A stretch of 42,382 bases of DNA from Punctularia strigosozonata HHB-11173 SS5 (GCF_000264995.1 NW_006767449.1:486339-528720); one strand, 5' to 3'. Counted from the first letter of the stretch, positions 10,969 to 22,890 are shown. Numbers and translations are program-made. Notes: generated by a model from the sequence alone, not told the origin.

Positions 10969-11200
10969 ATCTGCCGAAGTTCCGAGTTGTGCTAGTACCA
11001 CGGTCGTATATTCGAGTAGGTTGGGTAGCGTTCCTCAGGTTTCGCGCTGGTAAAGGTGTTTTGGCTATGCGATTAAGAGACGCGCATACGAGTTCACTGT
11101 TCGAGCCACTGAGATAAAAATAGCTCGCATGGCAAGTTCATTTTGCCACGCCACCGGCCATATCCGAACGTTTTCCCTCTGAGCTCTCAGATCTCAGTTC
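10969..11200. other. Divergent upstream region
   Basis: Short stretch between the start of family copy 3 (minus) and the possible small gene on the plus strand. It should hold both promoters. No strong TATA box was seen. Confidence 0.3.
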
Positions 11201-11874
11201 ATGCCGCGCTCGTCTCGAGTACTTCTGACTGCAGAATCTGATGCATATACACTGTACACGGATCTGCCTACTACGGAGGTGCTGTCTAAGCAATCCTCAT
11301 CACGCCCTCTCTCGATGGCCGTGGCCCATTGGGGCGCATGTTCGATTCTGACGTGAGTCTCGCGGCGAACGACAGTACTTGCCGATCGATTGTACGGCTG
11401 TATCTGGTTTATACTGTGGTGCATGCGAGGCGCGCTTGATAGTTGCAACGGGACTTTCGATTTGTCTCCGGGAGCGGCCGTCGACAGGCGCACAGCGTGG
11501 TCTGCACGTATGCTCTCAAGCCATACAAACACATTTGCTGTGTCTGCTGATCCTGGCAATCATTCTGTGGATACGAGGTGGCCAGGTTATCGCGCAGTGT
11601 GAGGGAGGTTGGAGTGACGGATCGTACAAGATCGAAGCGAGGTCGTTTCCTGTTTTGGTGAGTGATTCCTTGGCTTCTTCGTGAGTGAGCTGACCGTTCC
11701 TCCATCATCAGGAGGTCCACCTTCTCGATGACGGAACGACCAGGCCACGACGCGAACGGAAGTTCTCAAGTTCAATCATATGTACAGTCGATGCGGCTTG
11801 TCGCGGCAAGGTCATGCAGCGACACTCGTGGGCCACCAGCCGTGTCTTCGCTGGCCAAGGTTGGGCTTCGAAGT
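11201..11874 (+). CDS. Possible small spliced gene, structure uncertain
   Basis: Three coding-looking pieces follow each other. From the ATG at 11201 a frame begins MPRSSRVLLTAESDAYTLYT and runs to a GTGAGT donor at 11353. A second piece contains a hydrophobic stretch, LLCLLILAIILWI, and ends at a GTGAGT donor at 11659. A third piece (11713-11874) starts EVHLLDDGTTRPRRERKF after a TCAG acceptor and ends in TAA. The second and third pieces join in phase. I could not find one convincing splice between the first and second, so the exact protein is not given. If real, it is a short protein with one possible membrane segment. It could also be decayed sequence. Confidence 0.3.
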
Positions 11875-12178
11875 AAGCATACACGCAGTGCTGCATTCAT
11901 AGTTCTCACCTCCTGCATGGGTTAGGTGCATATGACGCCCTATGGCGTTGCGCCCTTGGATCACCTCGCCGGCCCGGCGCGCACTTCAGCGTCGTCGTGA
12001 TATCGAGCGCTTCTTCATGCTTCCTACGCCCGTGCGAGCAGCTGCTTCGGTGCGCTCGGGAACACGAGCGCGCCCAAGCCGGGCCACGGGACCATCTCGT
12101 TCGATGCCATGGACGTTCTTAAAGCCGTCCCGGCGCTGAGCGGTGAAATCTCCATCCCAAGCGACAACGGCAAACGCG
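11875..12178. other. Upstream region of alpha-glucosidase A
   Basis: No gene supported. It should contain the promoter and leader of the GH31 gene that starts at 12179. A GTG-initiated extension of that frame at 12143 exists but is not expected to be used. Confidence 0.4.
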
Positions 12179-15100
12179 ATGGTCGCATTGGTGTCATCTG
12201 CAGCGGCTCTCCTGCTCCTATCCGCCACAGTTCTGCTCGTTGACGGCCGAGAGCTCTCGTCACTACAACGAGGTCTGTACGCCCAATCTCCTACGCTCGA
12301 CAGTCGAGGTGTCACCCATTCGCTGAATGTTTCCACCTGTCCCGGCTACGCCCTCGCCGGATTGACGGAGAGCGCGTCTGGGCTGACGGCGAAGCTCAAC
12401 CTCGCGGGTACGGCCTGCAACGCATTCGGGACCGACTTTGCGAACTTGACGATCAGCGTCACCTACGAAACGCAAACGAGGTACCGTATCTCTTCTGTCC
12501 TTTTCCCTGTCGCAGCGAGCCGACAGGGAACCGCAGGTTACACGTCTCCATCGCCGACAGCAACAGCTCCAACTTTGTCGTCCCAGATTCCGTCATCCCC
12601 CGCCCTTCTGGCACGCACCCCAAAGAATCCTCGGATCTGGTCTTCAACTACGACTCCTCCCCTTTCGCCTTTTGGATCACCCGCCGCTCATCCCCTGACG
12701 CTACCCCGCTCTTCGACACTCGTACATCATCGCTCCCGCAGACGCCCATCCCGCCCGTCGTCGCTGGAGACACCTCCACCGCATTGGATGGATTCCCGCT
12801 GGTCTTCGAAGACCAGTACCTGCAACTTACCTCAGCATTACCTAAAGGCGCGAACATATACGGCCTCGGGGAAATCATCGCGTCCGCCGGTATCCGACGC
12901 GACGTCGGCATCGATGGAGATGGAAACCCGACGAACGGCACGATCCAGACCATGTGGGCGCGCGACGCCGGGGACCCTATCGACCAGAACGAGTACGGCG
13001 TGCACCCGTTCTACATCGAACAGCGCTACGACGCAGACGCATCCTCCTCCTCGTCCCACGGCGTGTTCCTCGCCTCCGCCGCCGGCTCGGACATCCTCCT
13101 CTCCACCCCGCCCGGATCGAACGTCTCCCTGATCGAGTACCGCCTCCTCGGCGGCATCCTCGACTTCTACTTCCTCTCCGGGCCCGACCCCATATCCGTC
13201 GCCGAGCAGTATTCGGAAATCGTCGGCACGCCGACGTGGCAGCCGTACTGGGCCTTCGGCTTCCACCTCTGCCGCTGGGGCTACGCGAGCACGAACGAGA
13301 CCAAGGAGCAGGTCGCGGCCATGCGCGCCGCCAACGTCCCGCTCGAGGTGATGTGGAACGACATCGACCTCTACCACGCCCGGCGGGACTTCACGTCCGA
13401 CCCGGTGTCCTTCCCCGGCGACGAGGAGCGCGCGTTCATCGAGGAGCTCCACGAGAACCACCAGCGGTACATCGCGATCGTCGACGCGGCCGTCGCGCAC
13501 ACCGCGAACGCCACCGACGTCTACGACCCTTACACTTCGGGCGCGGAGAGGGACGTGTTCGTCAAGAACCCTGACGGGAGCGAGTACGTGGGGCAGGTGT
13601 GGCCCGGCTATACGGTGTTCCCGGACTGGTTCAGCGAGGGCGCGGCGGGCTGGTGGACGGAGGCGCTCCGGAACTGGACGGACGGCGGGGTGACGTTCGA
13701 CGGATTGTGGCTCGACATGAACGAAGTGAGCTCGTTCTGTACCGGCAGCTGGTAAGCGTGGCCCTTCCCATCTCCGTAGCGGATCCCGTTTTTCTTCCCG
13801 CGACTGACGACGGAAATGGGGGCGGGCGTGACAGCGGATCGGGCGTCGATTTCTCCACAGACGCGAGCTCGCACGAGCGCCGAGCGACGACGCCGGGCCT
13901 AGGCGCCGGCGAGGAGCAGGACGTCGACGTCAACGATCCGCCGTATACCATCCACAACGGTGCGTTTGTTTGTTCGCCGAGCGCCCCCGCCCTTCCCCCC
14001 CCCCCCCCCTAACTAATAACGACTTGGATAACGTCGTGCAGGCAACGGCGGGCTGTCAATCAGCACGATCGCGACGAACGCGACGCACGCCAACGGCTTC
14101 GTCGAATACGACACGCACAACATGTGGGGCACGATGGAAGCCATCGCGTCGCACAAGGCGTTACTCGATATTCTTCCTGGTGCGATATCTCGACCTCCGC
14201 CGCGTCTCTTCGATGGCACCTTTTCTCTGATGTTTTCGATCGTGTGGTTAGGAAAACGTCCGTTCATCATCGGCAGGTCGACGTTTGCCGGCGCAGGACG
14301 CTGGGAAGGCCACTGGCTCGGGGACAACTACAGTTTATGGAGCTACATGCGTTACGCTATCCAGGGTGTGTTGCAGTTCCAGATGTTCCAAGTACCGATG
14401 GTTGGTCCGGACACCTGTGGCTTCAGTGAGTGTGCTTCCATGATCTCAACTTCCTGTGTCGTGGGGCTGATGGAATTGCTGGTGGATAGATGATAATACC
14501 ACCGAACAGTGAGCTATGACGATAACCCAACGGAAATCAGGCGAGGCTTTACTTAAGTGTGCATTGTATAGGCTTTGCAACCGCTGGATGCAGCTCTCCG
14601 CGTTCTTCGTGCGCCGCCGCCCATTCGCTCGCAATGTTTATCTTGTGCTTGACATTTCTGTTGGACGATGACAGCCGTTCTACAGAAATCATAATACGAT
14701 TGGCGCCCTCTCGCAAGAACCGTATCGCTGGGAAAGCGTTGCCAACGCGTCGCGCACGGCCATCGCCATCCGCTATGCCCTCCTCCCCTACTGGGTACGT
14801 ACACCCCTCCCTCGTCCTCTATTCCGTTGCCGACGGTACCACCACGCATAGTATTCGCTTTTCGCCAACGCGTCGACGCGCGGTACGCCACCCCTGCGCC
14901 CGCTCGCCTTTGCCTTCCCGGACCAGCTCTCCCTCGCCGGTAACTCGGACCAATTCGTCATCGGAGGCGACCTCCTCGTCACGCCCGTCCTCGAAGAGAA
15001 CGCCACCTCGGTCACGGGCGTCTTCCCTTCCGGCGCGGTCTGGCGCGACTGGTACACCCACGAGGTCGTGAACGTGTCCGCGGACGGGACGGCCACGCTG

Positions 15101-15605
15101 GACGCGCCGCTGGGGCACATCAACGTCCACGTCCGAGACGGCGCGGCGATACTGCTGCATGCGGAGCCCGGGTATACGACCAACGAGACGCGCGAGGGTC
15201 CGTTCGAGCTGCTCGTGGTGCAGGCGGCGGACGGCTACGCCCAAGGCGAGGCGTACATCGACGACGGGATCAGCGTTCAGCCAACCCCCAGCAAGGTACG
15301 TTACGTCCCTCCCTTTCTGTATGTCTGGCAGGGAAGTGACGGCCGACGGTTTTTGCTAGACCGTCAAGTTTGCGGCGACGGAGGGAAAGCTCACGATCGG
15401 TCCCGAGGGCGACTACGACATCGCGCAGAAGTTGACGCGCGTGACCATCCTCGGCGTGCCGGGCTTGGCGAGCAACGTGACGGTCAAGGTCGGCGGGCAG
15501 GAGGCGCCGCAAGCGTCGGTCGCCGTCGACGCCGGTCTTCGACGGATCGTAGTGGACGGGTTGGAGCTCGATCTGAACGAACACCTAACGATTGCCTGGT
15601 CTTAA
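12179..15605 (+). CDS. GH31 alpha-glucosidase, paralogue A (secreted)
   Basis: Ten exons: 12179-12480, 12537-13751, 13835-13959, 14042-14179, 14252-14425, 14490-14508, 14572-14608, 14675-14794, 14852-15295, 15360-15605; total 939 residues with all phases consistent, including a 19-nt microexon. A signal peptide opens the protein ([20 protein letters not shown]). GH31 marks are GLGE near 225, WNDIDLY, WLDMNE with the nucleophile Asp494, and HWLGDN with the acid/base Asp618, followed by [18 protein letters not shown]. The enzyme should release glucose from the non-reducing ends of maltose, malto-oligosaccharides or starch outside the cell. Many N-x-S/T sites fit secretion. The loop after the nucleophile (around 508-545) is much shorter than in paralogue B and lacks the usual NTSTPFLLPG segment. 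The intron at 13960-14041 has an 18-base C run and is absent from B. Some donors are GTGCG. Confidence 0.9.
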
Positions 15606-15888
15606 CCAGGGATAGCCGAGGAGTGCGCGTTCGAGTAAGCGGAAGATGTACGCACGAGATGATCAACATGTTGAATGCTCCGAGTTCCACTTTAGAGTGT
15701 ACCATGAAACGAGGACGAGAATCTTGACTTGCGATGACGGTATTTCGAGGGTGCAGCATAGGGCATATAAGCATAAGGTTCCATATGGAAAAGCATACAT
15801 ATTCATAACATAACATCATAGTTCTTCAAAGCCGAGAGGAGACCGCGTCGTTCGTGGAAGAGAATCAGAGGTCGCTGCGCCAGACCGA

Positions 15889-17016
15889 TCATAATATGGC
15901 TCCGGTGGTCCGTGCTTTGCCGGGATCAATGTACCCCTGCCCTTGGAGGTCGACGGTCTCCGTATCGCCAAGCATGAATAGCTGGCCGTTGAAGTCGACG
16001 TCGCCCGTAACGACCGCCTTGCCGCGGACCACGACTTTGCCATGGATGACCAGTTTGCCCGTGTTGCGGACGGTAAGGCCTTTCAAGAAGATTGTGTCGC
16101 CGCATACAGTCGGTTCGGACGTGCCGCACCTGGAAGGTCCCGCGGAGAGCTCCGTCTGAAACGCGTGGTCCCAGCCATAGCGCTCCAGCATCTGTAGGGA
16201 GCGCGCGCGGGCGCGAGCTGGAACGTCCTCCGGCCCTTCTGCTTCTTCCTCGCAGTCCACATCGGTCGTCATCCAGCCCTGGCCGCGGTTGATCGCGACG
16301 TCGCCGTGGACCAGCAGGTCCCGGTTGAAGTCGACGTCACCGTTGACCTCCAGCTCGCCTTCGACAACGAAGGGGCCGAACACCGTCACGTCGCCGCGGA
16401 TCACCCTGAGCTCGTTATCGACCACGACCTTGCAGCGCCGATAGCGCCTGGCCCGGCGGATCCGTCGAGCCACGTAGCTCGCCGTGCGGTGCGTCCTCTG
16501 GATGCCGACGCGCCTCTGCTTGAGCTTACGATGGCGTCTCGGGCGGCTGGCGGATATTTCGCCGTCGCTTCGATATTGATCCACGAAGGAACGAATCTGC
16601 ACCGCTAGACAAGGGAAGACACTTCAGACGCCTAGGAAAGAGGGGGAAAAACGTAAGCGCATACCATTCCATCGTTTCGGCATCGAAGAGGATACAGGCA
16701 GGCCACCGGCAGCTGCAACATCCTCGTTGACCTAGGCACAGATGAGCATACGTATCTCGAGACAAAAAAGACCTCGCACTTACGCCGGAGCCGACTTCGA
16801 CGCTATGTTGCACTGTTCTCGCTTCGGAATTTTGAATCCCGTGAACTACTGTGCCAAAGGTCAGCTTCCGCGTTGAACCTACCCACAACCCCACTTTATG
16901 CACTTACCCGTATGCGGCATGAGAAGCCATCTGGCGTAGTTCTTGACGAGGCCGGGATCGGCTGAACCCTGAGGATGCTGAGAGTCGACGAGGAAGGGAC
17001 ACCGAGTGTAGCTCAT
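15889..17016 (-). CDS. Basic beta-solenoid-like protein, 318 aa
   Basis: Four exons: 17016-16908, 16848-16784, 16731-16665 and 16604-15889, with introns of 52-60 nt; phases close to 318 residues. After MSYTRCPFLVDSQHPQGSAD comes an Arg/Lys-rich stretch (about 101-138, with RRHRKLKQRR and RRIRRARRYRR). Two blocks of short alternating strands follow: about 140-190 (VIRGDVTVFG, VVEGELEVNGDVDF, LLVHGDVAI) and about 250-305 (LTVRNTGKLVIHGKVVVRGK, AVVTGDVDFNGQLFMLGD). An acidic linker (DCEEEAEGPED) separates them. The G-D/K-V-x-V spacing resembles bactofilin-like or hexapeptide-type solenoid coils, but no named family was recognised. It lies between the two convergent alpha-glucosidases, with its stop 284 bp from the stop of A. 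A role in a polymer or surface structure is speculation. Confidence 0.68.
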
Positions 17017-17097
17017 AGTGTCGACGGTTGGGTACGGAGGCGGTCGAATCGGCGAATGCGGGTACGACTTTTGCAACGGAGAGGGATCACCTCGCCC

Positions 17098-17105
17098 TTT
17101 TTATA
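17098..17105 (-). promoter_or_regulatory. TATA box (TATAAAAA) of the solenoid-like gene
   Basis: On the minus strand TATAAAAA lies 82 nt upstream of the ATG at 17016, a normal distance for a fungal core promoter. Confidence 0.5.
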
Positions 17106-17819
17106 CGTGCGGTCGACGCCAACGTCGCTTTGGTGAGTGTCCAACCGTCCGCTTCATGCCCCGCGTAGCTTTGTCGTGGTCGCGGTCGCGGTCTCGAAGG
17201 GGGTGTCGAACAATGGCCACCGTAGGCTCACTTGTCGTGTCGGAGCTGGAAAAGCATCGAAGGGATCGGCGCTCCCTTCCGAGACATATTGCAGTCTAAA
17301 CGATAAACCCCAGGTGGTCGCGCCCCATAAGCCCCAGACGCGATTACTCTGTTCGACAGAGGGTTATATACATTAATCGGTAGGGCATGCGAGCGTCCGA
17401 GTCGATAGCCGGTCATCGTGGTCTCGCGCGTACAGAGAAAGCGCGCTAAACTCGATCGGGACGAAGTGTCGACGTCAAGCTCAAGCGCCCTAACAGCCAC
17501 ACGCGCCTTGGTGGCTTAGATAGCGATGCGTTTTTTGTCTCGAGAAAAAAATAAGCGTTGACGACACGATCGTCGAACAATGCCGCGAGGCGATGAAGGG
17601 CATCCAACGAAGCACTTTCCAGTGCCTTCCTCCCCACACCAAGCTATGCGAACTGGGAAAGACGACACAGCACGCCTTTCTCATCCATTTCTTCAACGAC
17701 TACCACGATCGTTTTTCTACACACCGTGAATCTCAGATTGCAGACTGGGACCGCAAGAGCAAACGCGGCCGGCCAACACATCCTTTTTTTTTCACTGCGA
17801 CTCTTCTATCGGAGCGAAC
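17106..17819. other. Intergenic, no supported gene
   Basis: Contains the upstream region of the minus-strand solenoid-like gene and the 3' flank of alpha-glucosidase B. Short frames on both strands have no recognisable content. Confidence 0.45.
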
Positions 17820-20800
17820 TCAGGACCAGGTGATCGTCTGCGCCCGGTTGAGGTCGAGCTCCAACCCGCTCACGACGACCTTCTGCAGCCCGGCGTCGAC
17901 CGACACGTGCGCCGCCTTCTTCCCGCCGACCTCGACCGACGACGCGTGCGGCGCGCCGAGGATCGTGACCCGCGTCAGCTTCGGCGCGATCTCGTACTTG
18001 CCCTCGGGCTTGACCGTCAGCTTGCCGTGCGACGCCACGAACTTGACGGTCTAAAGGGAACAAAAAAAACCCCTCATGTCAGCTTTTTCTGTGTGTGTGA
18101 CGAGGAGAGAAAGAGAGAAAGAAAAAAAAAGGGGGGGGAGGGGGAGGAGGAGGAGGAGGAAGGAGAGAATGAGAGAATGAGAGAAGGTTGGGAGGGGGGG
18201 GTAAACCCGGTTTTATTTTTATTTTATTACCTTGCTCGGGGTGGGCTGCACGCTGATCCCGTCGTCAACGTACGCCTCTCCCTGCGCGTGCCCGTCCGCG
18301 GTGAGCACGACCAACAGCTCGTACGGGCCCTCGCGCGTCTCGGTCGTCGTATACCCCGGCTCGGCGTGCAACAACATCGCCGCGCCGTCCCTCACGTGCA
18401 CGTTGATATGCCCCAGCGGCGCGTCCAGCGTCGCCGTCGCCGTCCCGTTCCCGTCCCCATTCACGTTCATGTTCACAAGCTCGTGGGTGTACCAGTCGCG
18501 CCAGACGGCGCCGGCGGGGAAGACGCCCGTCACGGACGTCGCGTTCGGCTCGAGGACGGGCGTGACGAGCACGTTCGGGCCGACCAGGAACTGGTCCGAG
18601 AGGCCGGCGAGCGCGGGCTGGTCCGGGAAGGCGAACGCGAGCGGGCGCACGGGCGGCGTACCGCGCGTCGACGCGTTGGCGAAAAGCGAATACTGTGGGG
18701 CGTGAAAATAAGTATTTACCCGTCAACGACACGGAAATAGAGGATGAAGGGAGGGAGGGAGGGGGGAGGTGAGGTGAGGTGTGTACGTACCCAGTAGGGG
18801 AGGAGGGCGTAGCGGGTGGCGATGGCCGTGCGCGACGCGTTGGCGACGCTGTCCCAGCGGTAGGGCTCCTGCGAGAGCGCGCCGAGCTCGTTGTGGTTCC
18901 TGTAGAAGGGCTGGTATGGGTGTCAGCTTCCGGTATCAAAGCGTGCAAAAAAAGAAGAGGAAGGAACGCACGAAGAAGGCAGAAAGCTGCATCCAGCGGT
19001 TGCACAACCTGTATAATCAAACCGCGGGTCAGTAACCCGCTTTCCTCCCCCCTCTCTCCTCACGCCAGCATCAAACGTACTCTTCATCGGTGTTGCCGTC
19101 TACGCGACGATCCCGCCGTTAATAGCGCACGCAGAGGAACCGAGAGAGCTCAACGCACTGAAGCCGCAAGTGTCAGCGCCGACCATGGGCACCTGGAACA
19201 TCTGGAACTGGAGCACGCCCTGGATCGCGTACCGCATATAACTCCACAAACTAAAGTTATCGCCGAGCCAGTGGCCCGTCCAGCGTCCGGCTCCGGCGAA
19301 CGTCGACCGGCTGATGATGAACGGCCGTTTTCCTGATAAGCAAAAAAAAAAAAAAGGTGTGAGCACACGATGGAGAGAGAGAGAGAGAGAGGTACCGGGA
19401 AGGATGTCGAGCAACGCCTTGTGCGACGCGATGGCCTCCATCGTGCCCCAGAGGTTGTGCGTGTCGAGCTCGACGAAGCCGCCGGCGTGCGTCGCGTTCG
19501 TGGCGAGCGCGTGGAGCGACAGCCGGCCGTTCCCGTTGTGGATCGCGTACGGCGGCGCGTTGAGCTCGACGTCGGGCTGCCCGCCCGCGCCCAATCCCCT
19601 CCGCTTCTTCTCATCCTTCTTCCTCTCCTTCTTCTCATCCTTCTTCTCATCCTTCTTCCTCTCCACCAGATCGGCGCGCTCGGTGAGGGCGGCGGAGAAG
19701 GACGAGGTGGCGTTGCAGGTGAGGGTGCCGTTGACGGTGATGTTCCCGCTCGGTCCGAACCGGTCGACGTCGTAGCATTCGGGGTAGGTCGAGACCGGGT
19801 TTCCGGGCACGCCGGGGAGGAGGAACGGCGTGCTCGTGTTCGAAATGTCGATGCCCGTGCCGCTTTTAAACGAAAAAAAAACGACAACCACGAATGTCAG
19901 CCCGACGAACTTATCACAGAGAGAGAGAGACCAGAGGGGGGGGGGGAAAGAAGTAACCGCGCACCAGCTTCCGTCGCAGAACGAGCTCGCCTCGTTCATG
20001 TCGAGCCACAATCCGTCGAACGTCACCCCGCCGTCCGTCCAGTTCCGGAGCGCCTCCGCCCACCAGCCCGCCGCTTCCTCGCTGAACCAGTCCGGGAACA
20101 CCGTATAGCCCGGCCACACCTGCCCCACGTACGCGCTCCCGTCCGGGTTCTTGACGAACACGTCCCTCTCCGCGCCCGAGGTGTACGGGTCGTAGACGTC
20201 CGTGCCGTTGTTCACGACGTGCGCCACGGCGGCGTCGACGATCGGGACGTACCGCTGGTGGTCCGCGTGCAGCTCCCGTACGAAGGCGCGCATCTCCGCT
20301 CCAGGGAAGGAGACGGGGTCGGACGTGAAGTCGCGGAAGGCGCGGTAGACGTCGATGTCGTTCCACATCACCTCGAGCGGGATCCCCGCCGCGCGCATCG
20401 CCGCCACCTGCTCTTTGGTCTCGTTCACGCTCGCGTAGCCCCAGCGGCAGAGGTGGAAGCCGAAGGCCCAGTAGGGCTGCCACGTCGGCGTGCCGACGAT
20501 CTCCGAGTACTGCTCGGCGACGGAGAGGGGGTCCGGGCCGGAGAGGAAGTAGAAGTCGAGGGTGCCGCCGAGGAGGCGGTATTCGATCAGGGAGACGGGC
20601 GAGCCGGGCGGGGTGGCGAGGAGGACGTCCGAGCCGGCGGCGGAGGCGAGGAACACGCCGTGCGCTTCCGATTTCGACTCGCGCTCAGATTGGGACGAGG
20701 AGGAGGAGGAGGAGGAGGAGGAGGGATCGGGATAGCGCTGCTCGATGTAGAACGGGTGGATCCCGTACTCGTTCTCGTCCACCGGGTCCGCGATGTCGCG

Positions 20801-21576
20801 CGCCCACATGGTCTGGACCGTGCCGCGGGTGGGGTTGCCGTCGGCGTCGACGCCGACGTCGCGCCGGACGCCGGCGGAGGCGACGACCTCGCCGAGGCCG
20901 TAAATGTTCGTGCCTTTAGGTAATGCCGAGGTAAGTTGCAGGTACTGGTCCTCGAAGACGAGGGGGAAGCCGTCGAGCGCGGTGCTGTTGTCGCCCGCGA
21001 CGAACGGCGGGAGGGGCGTAGCGGGGAGGGAGGAAGGGCGGGTGTCGAAGAGCGGGGCGGCGTGGGCGGGCGCGGAGCGGCGGGTGATCCAGAAGGCGAA
21101 GGGGCGCGGGTGGTAGTGGAAGACGAGGTCGGAGGCGGGTTTGGGGTGCGTGCCGTGCGGGCGGGGGAGGACGGAGTCGGGGACGACAAAGTTGGAGCGG
21201 TTGGCGTCCGCGATGGAGACGTGCAGTCTAGGTCCGCCCGTTCAGACTCGGGCTGCTGCGAGGTGGTGTTTTTGTGAGATTCTTACCTCGTCTGCGTCTC
21301 GTAGGTGACGCTGATGGTCAGGTTGGCAAAGTCGGTGCCGAACGCGTTGCACGCGGGGCCGGCGAGGTCGAGCTGGGCCGTCAGTCCGTGCTCGCTCTCC
21401 CTGAGCGCGGTGAGGGCGTATCCCGGGCAGGTCGACACGTTGAGCGAGTGCGGCACGTCGCGGGATCCGAGCGCGCGCGAGGGGCCGTAGAGACCGCGTT
21501 GGAGCGCGGAGAGCTCGCGGCCGGCGGCGGTGGCGAGGAGGAGGAGAAACGCGGCGCAGGCCGCGAAGACGGCCAT
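17820..21576 (-). CDS. GH31 alpha-glucosidase, paralogue B (secreted)
   Basis: Nine exons: 21576-21287, 21227-19965, 19862-19396, 19332-19159, 19099-19081, 19008-18972, 18910-18791, 18692-18231, 18050-17820; total 1,020 residues from the ATG that gives a clean signal peptide (MAVFAACAAFLLLLATAAG). An in-frame ATG at 21648 would add 24 residues and is the alternative start. Catalytic motifs are WLDMNE (Asp506) and HWLGDN (Asp698), with [11 protein letters not shown] downstream. Same function as A: exo-acting release of glucose from alpha-glucans. Compared with A it keeps the full loop after the nucleophile (NTSTPFLLPGVPGNP onward) and adds a charged repeat of KKDE/KKER units there. A Ser-rich insert lies near 255-275, and the intron equivalent to 13960-14041 of A is missing. 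The 19-nt microexon is shared. Several introns are swollen by simple repeats. Confidence 0.9.
18051..18230 (-). repeat. Low-complexity 180-nt intron of paralogue B
   Basis: The last intron of paralogue B is about three times the local norm (64 nt in A). It is filled on the plus strand by A/G runs (GAGAAAGAAAAAAA, then G runs and GGAGGA repeats), leaving pyrimidine tracts on the coding strand. Confidence 0.7.
19604..19664 (-). repeat. In-frame repeat coding Lys-Lys-Asp-Glu units
   Basis: Repeats of CTTCTTCTCATC (plus strand) give KKDE and KKER units in paralogue B, in a surface loop just after the catalytic nucleophile. Paralogue A has no counterpart. It looks like microsatellite expansion inside an exon. 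Confidence 0.75.
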
Positions 21577-22149
21577 GGCGAGCAGCACCGTCGAGCAAGG
21601 GCGGGGTGGGCGGGTCGGCGACGAGGCCGCGTGCTCGCCGTGTCCCATGGATTTATGTGTCGCCCGAGTGCCTGGCATCACGTCCGGCGGTCCCGTGGTC
21701 CGCACCTGAGCGCATTACCGTCGCCGAGGGCGCAGAAGCAGCGGCCGTCGGTCACGCGCGCCCCAGGAAGAAGGCGGAGAAGCGCGGAGAAGAATGCGCG
21801 TGGGCGCGTGGGAAGAGCGGTCCCCGACGCGGGGGATCGCGCGATCGCACGTCGGAAGTCGGGTCCCCAAGCCGGATTGGGACGGGTACGCGACGTCATG
21901 GGTGTCCTTAGACCACGACTGTGGTGAGAATCCGATCCAGCTGTAGCCGGAGGATGCCAGGGTATTGTCCTTGCTCTCGATTCATCACTCCGTGTTTCCG
22001 GAGCGCCCTGTATAATACATCGTGGTAGACGGCAACTCGTACATAACGTCAAGACAGCACTTCGAGCGGGACTATTATGTACCACCTTTCGTGAGTACCA
22101 TCAAGGTCATCGAGAATGAAACACCTCATGGTCGTCACGCATTGCTTCT
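21577..22149. other. Upstream region of alpha-glucosidase B
   Basis: No gene supported. Should contain the promoter of the minus-strand GH31 gene. GC-rich with short overlapping frames only. Confidence 0.4.
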
Positions 22150-22890
22150 CAGCTCAAGCAGTTACCCAGCAGAGGCAGCGGAACAACGAGCCGCAGAGCA
22201 TCGACACCGAGATACGAACGTCGCTTGCACAAATCGATATGTATCTTGATGGAAAGGCGTGCGCTCTTTGTCGCGAACGCCGCAACCAGCTGGGCCCCCG
22301 TCGCCCGACTCCGCTCCCGAACTACTAGGCTGCCATCTTCGGGCTTTCTGCACGCGCGCAAATCCAGGCGACCGACTCGGGCTTCCCCCCTCGAGTCACG
22401 CCTTCCTCCCACGTTTTCCCGATATTGGCGCGGAGTCGCGTTTGGACGCGACCGACCCTCTGGACATTAACTCCCTCGCACCACGCCGGAGCTGACGCGG
22501 CTGTTCTTCTTGCGGTCCCGCAACGCGCCGCTCTCCATCCGGGCCTGTCTGAGGGAGCAAGCCGCACACACCTCGATGCACGACGCCGCGATCGGACCCT
22601 TGTCGGCTCACATGGATCGCGTGCAAGCTCTCGACCTGGCCCAAGTATAAGTACTGGACGTCCTTCCGAGCCGCTTTCTCGTCTTCCTGCCCCGCGCCTC
22701 GAACATGTCTCGGTAGAAACGGTGGCGTTCGCCCCCCGTCAATGCCGAAATTCTTGGGTTCTAAACGCTGCCCCGTCTCCTCTCCTTATCCTTTCACCAA
22801 CGGCTCGTTACCGTGGTCGACGATGCACTACCCCCTCCCTCGTCAAACATCTCACCCACCTCCATCAAACATCTCACCCACCTCGAATAT
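22150..22890 (+). pseudogene. Decayed F-box-like gene
   Basis: Pieces of a typical basidiomycete F-box protein occur in order but in different frames. There is an N-terminal helix (IDTEIRTSLAQIDMYL then RERRNQL), an APVARL remnant, FSRYWRGVAFG (compare the usual WRxVA core), then LTRLFFLRSRNAPLSIRACL, SAHMDRVQALDL and LPAPRLEHVSVET. In known family members these regions form one frame. Here they are separated by stops and frame changes without plausible introns. I infer a pseudogene; poor splice recognition on my part is the alternative. It lies just left of the KDZ transposon. Confidence 0.45.
22843..22886. repeat. 22-bp tandem repeat, two copies
   Basis: TCAAACATCTCACCCACC plus four bases occurs twice in direct succession. 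Confidence 0.7.

Noticed and set aside
12838-13500. Long minus-strand frame opposite alpha-glucosidase A
   Set aside because: GC-driven antisense shadow of exon 2 of the GH31 gene.
19370-20923. 517-codon plus-strand open frame opposite alpha-glucosidase B
   Set aside because: It mirrors GH31 exons on the other strand, is Arg/Glu/Gly-rich and has no domain; the minus-strand gene fully explains the sequence.
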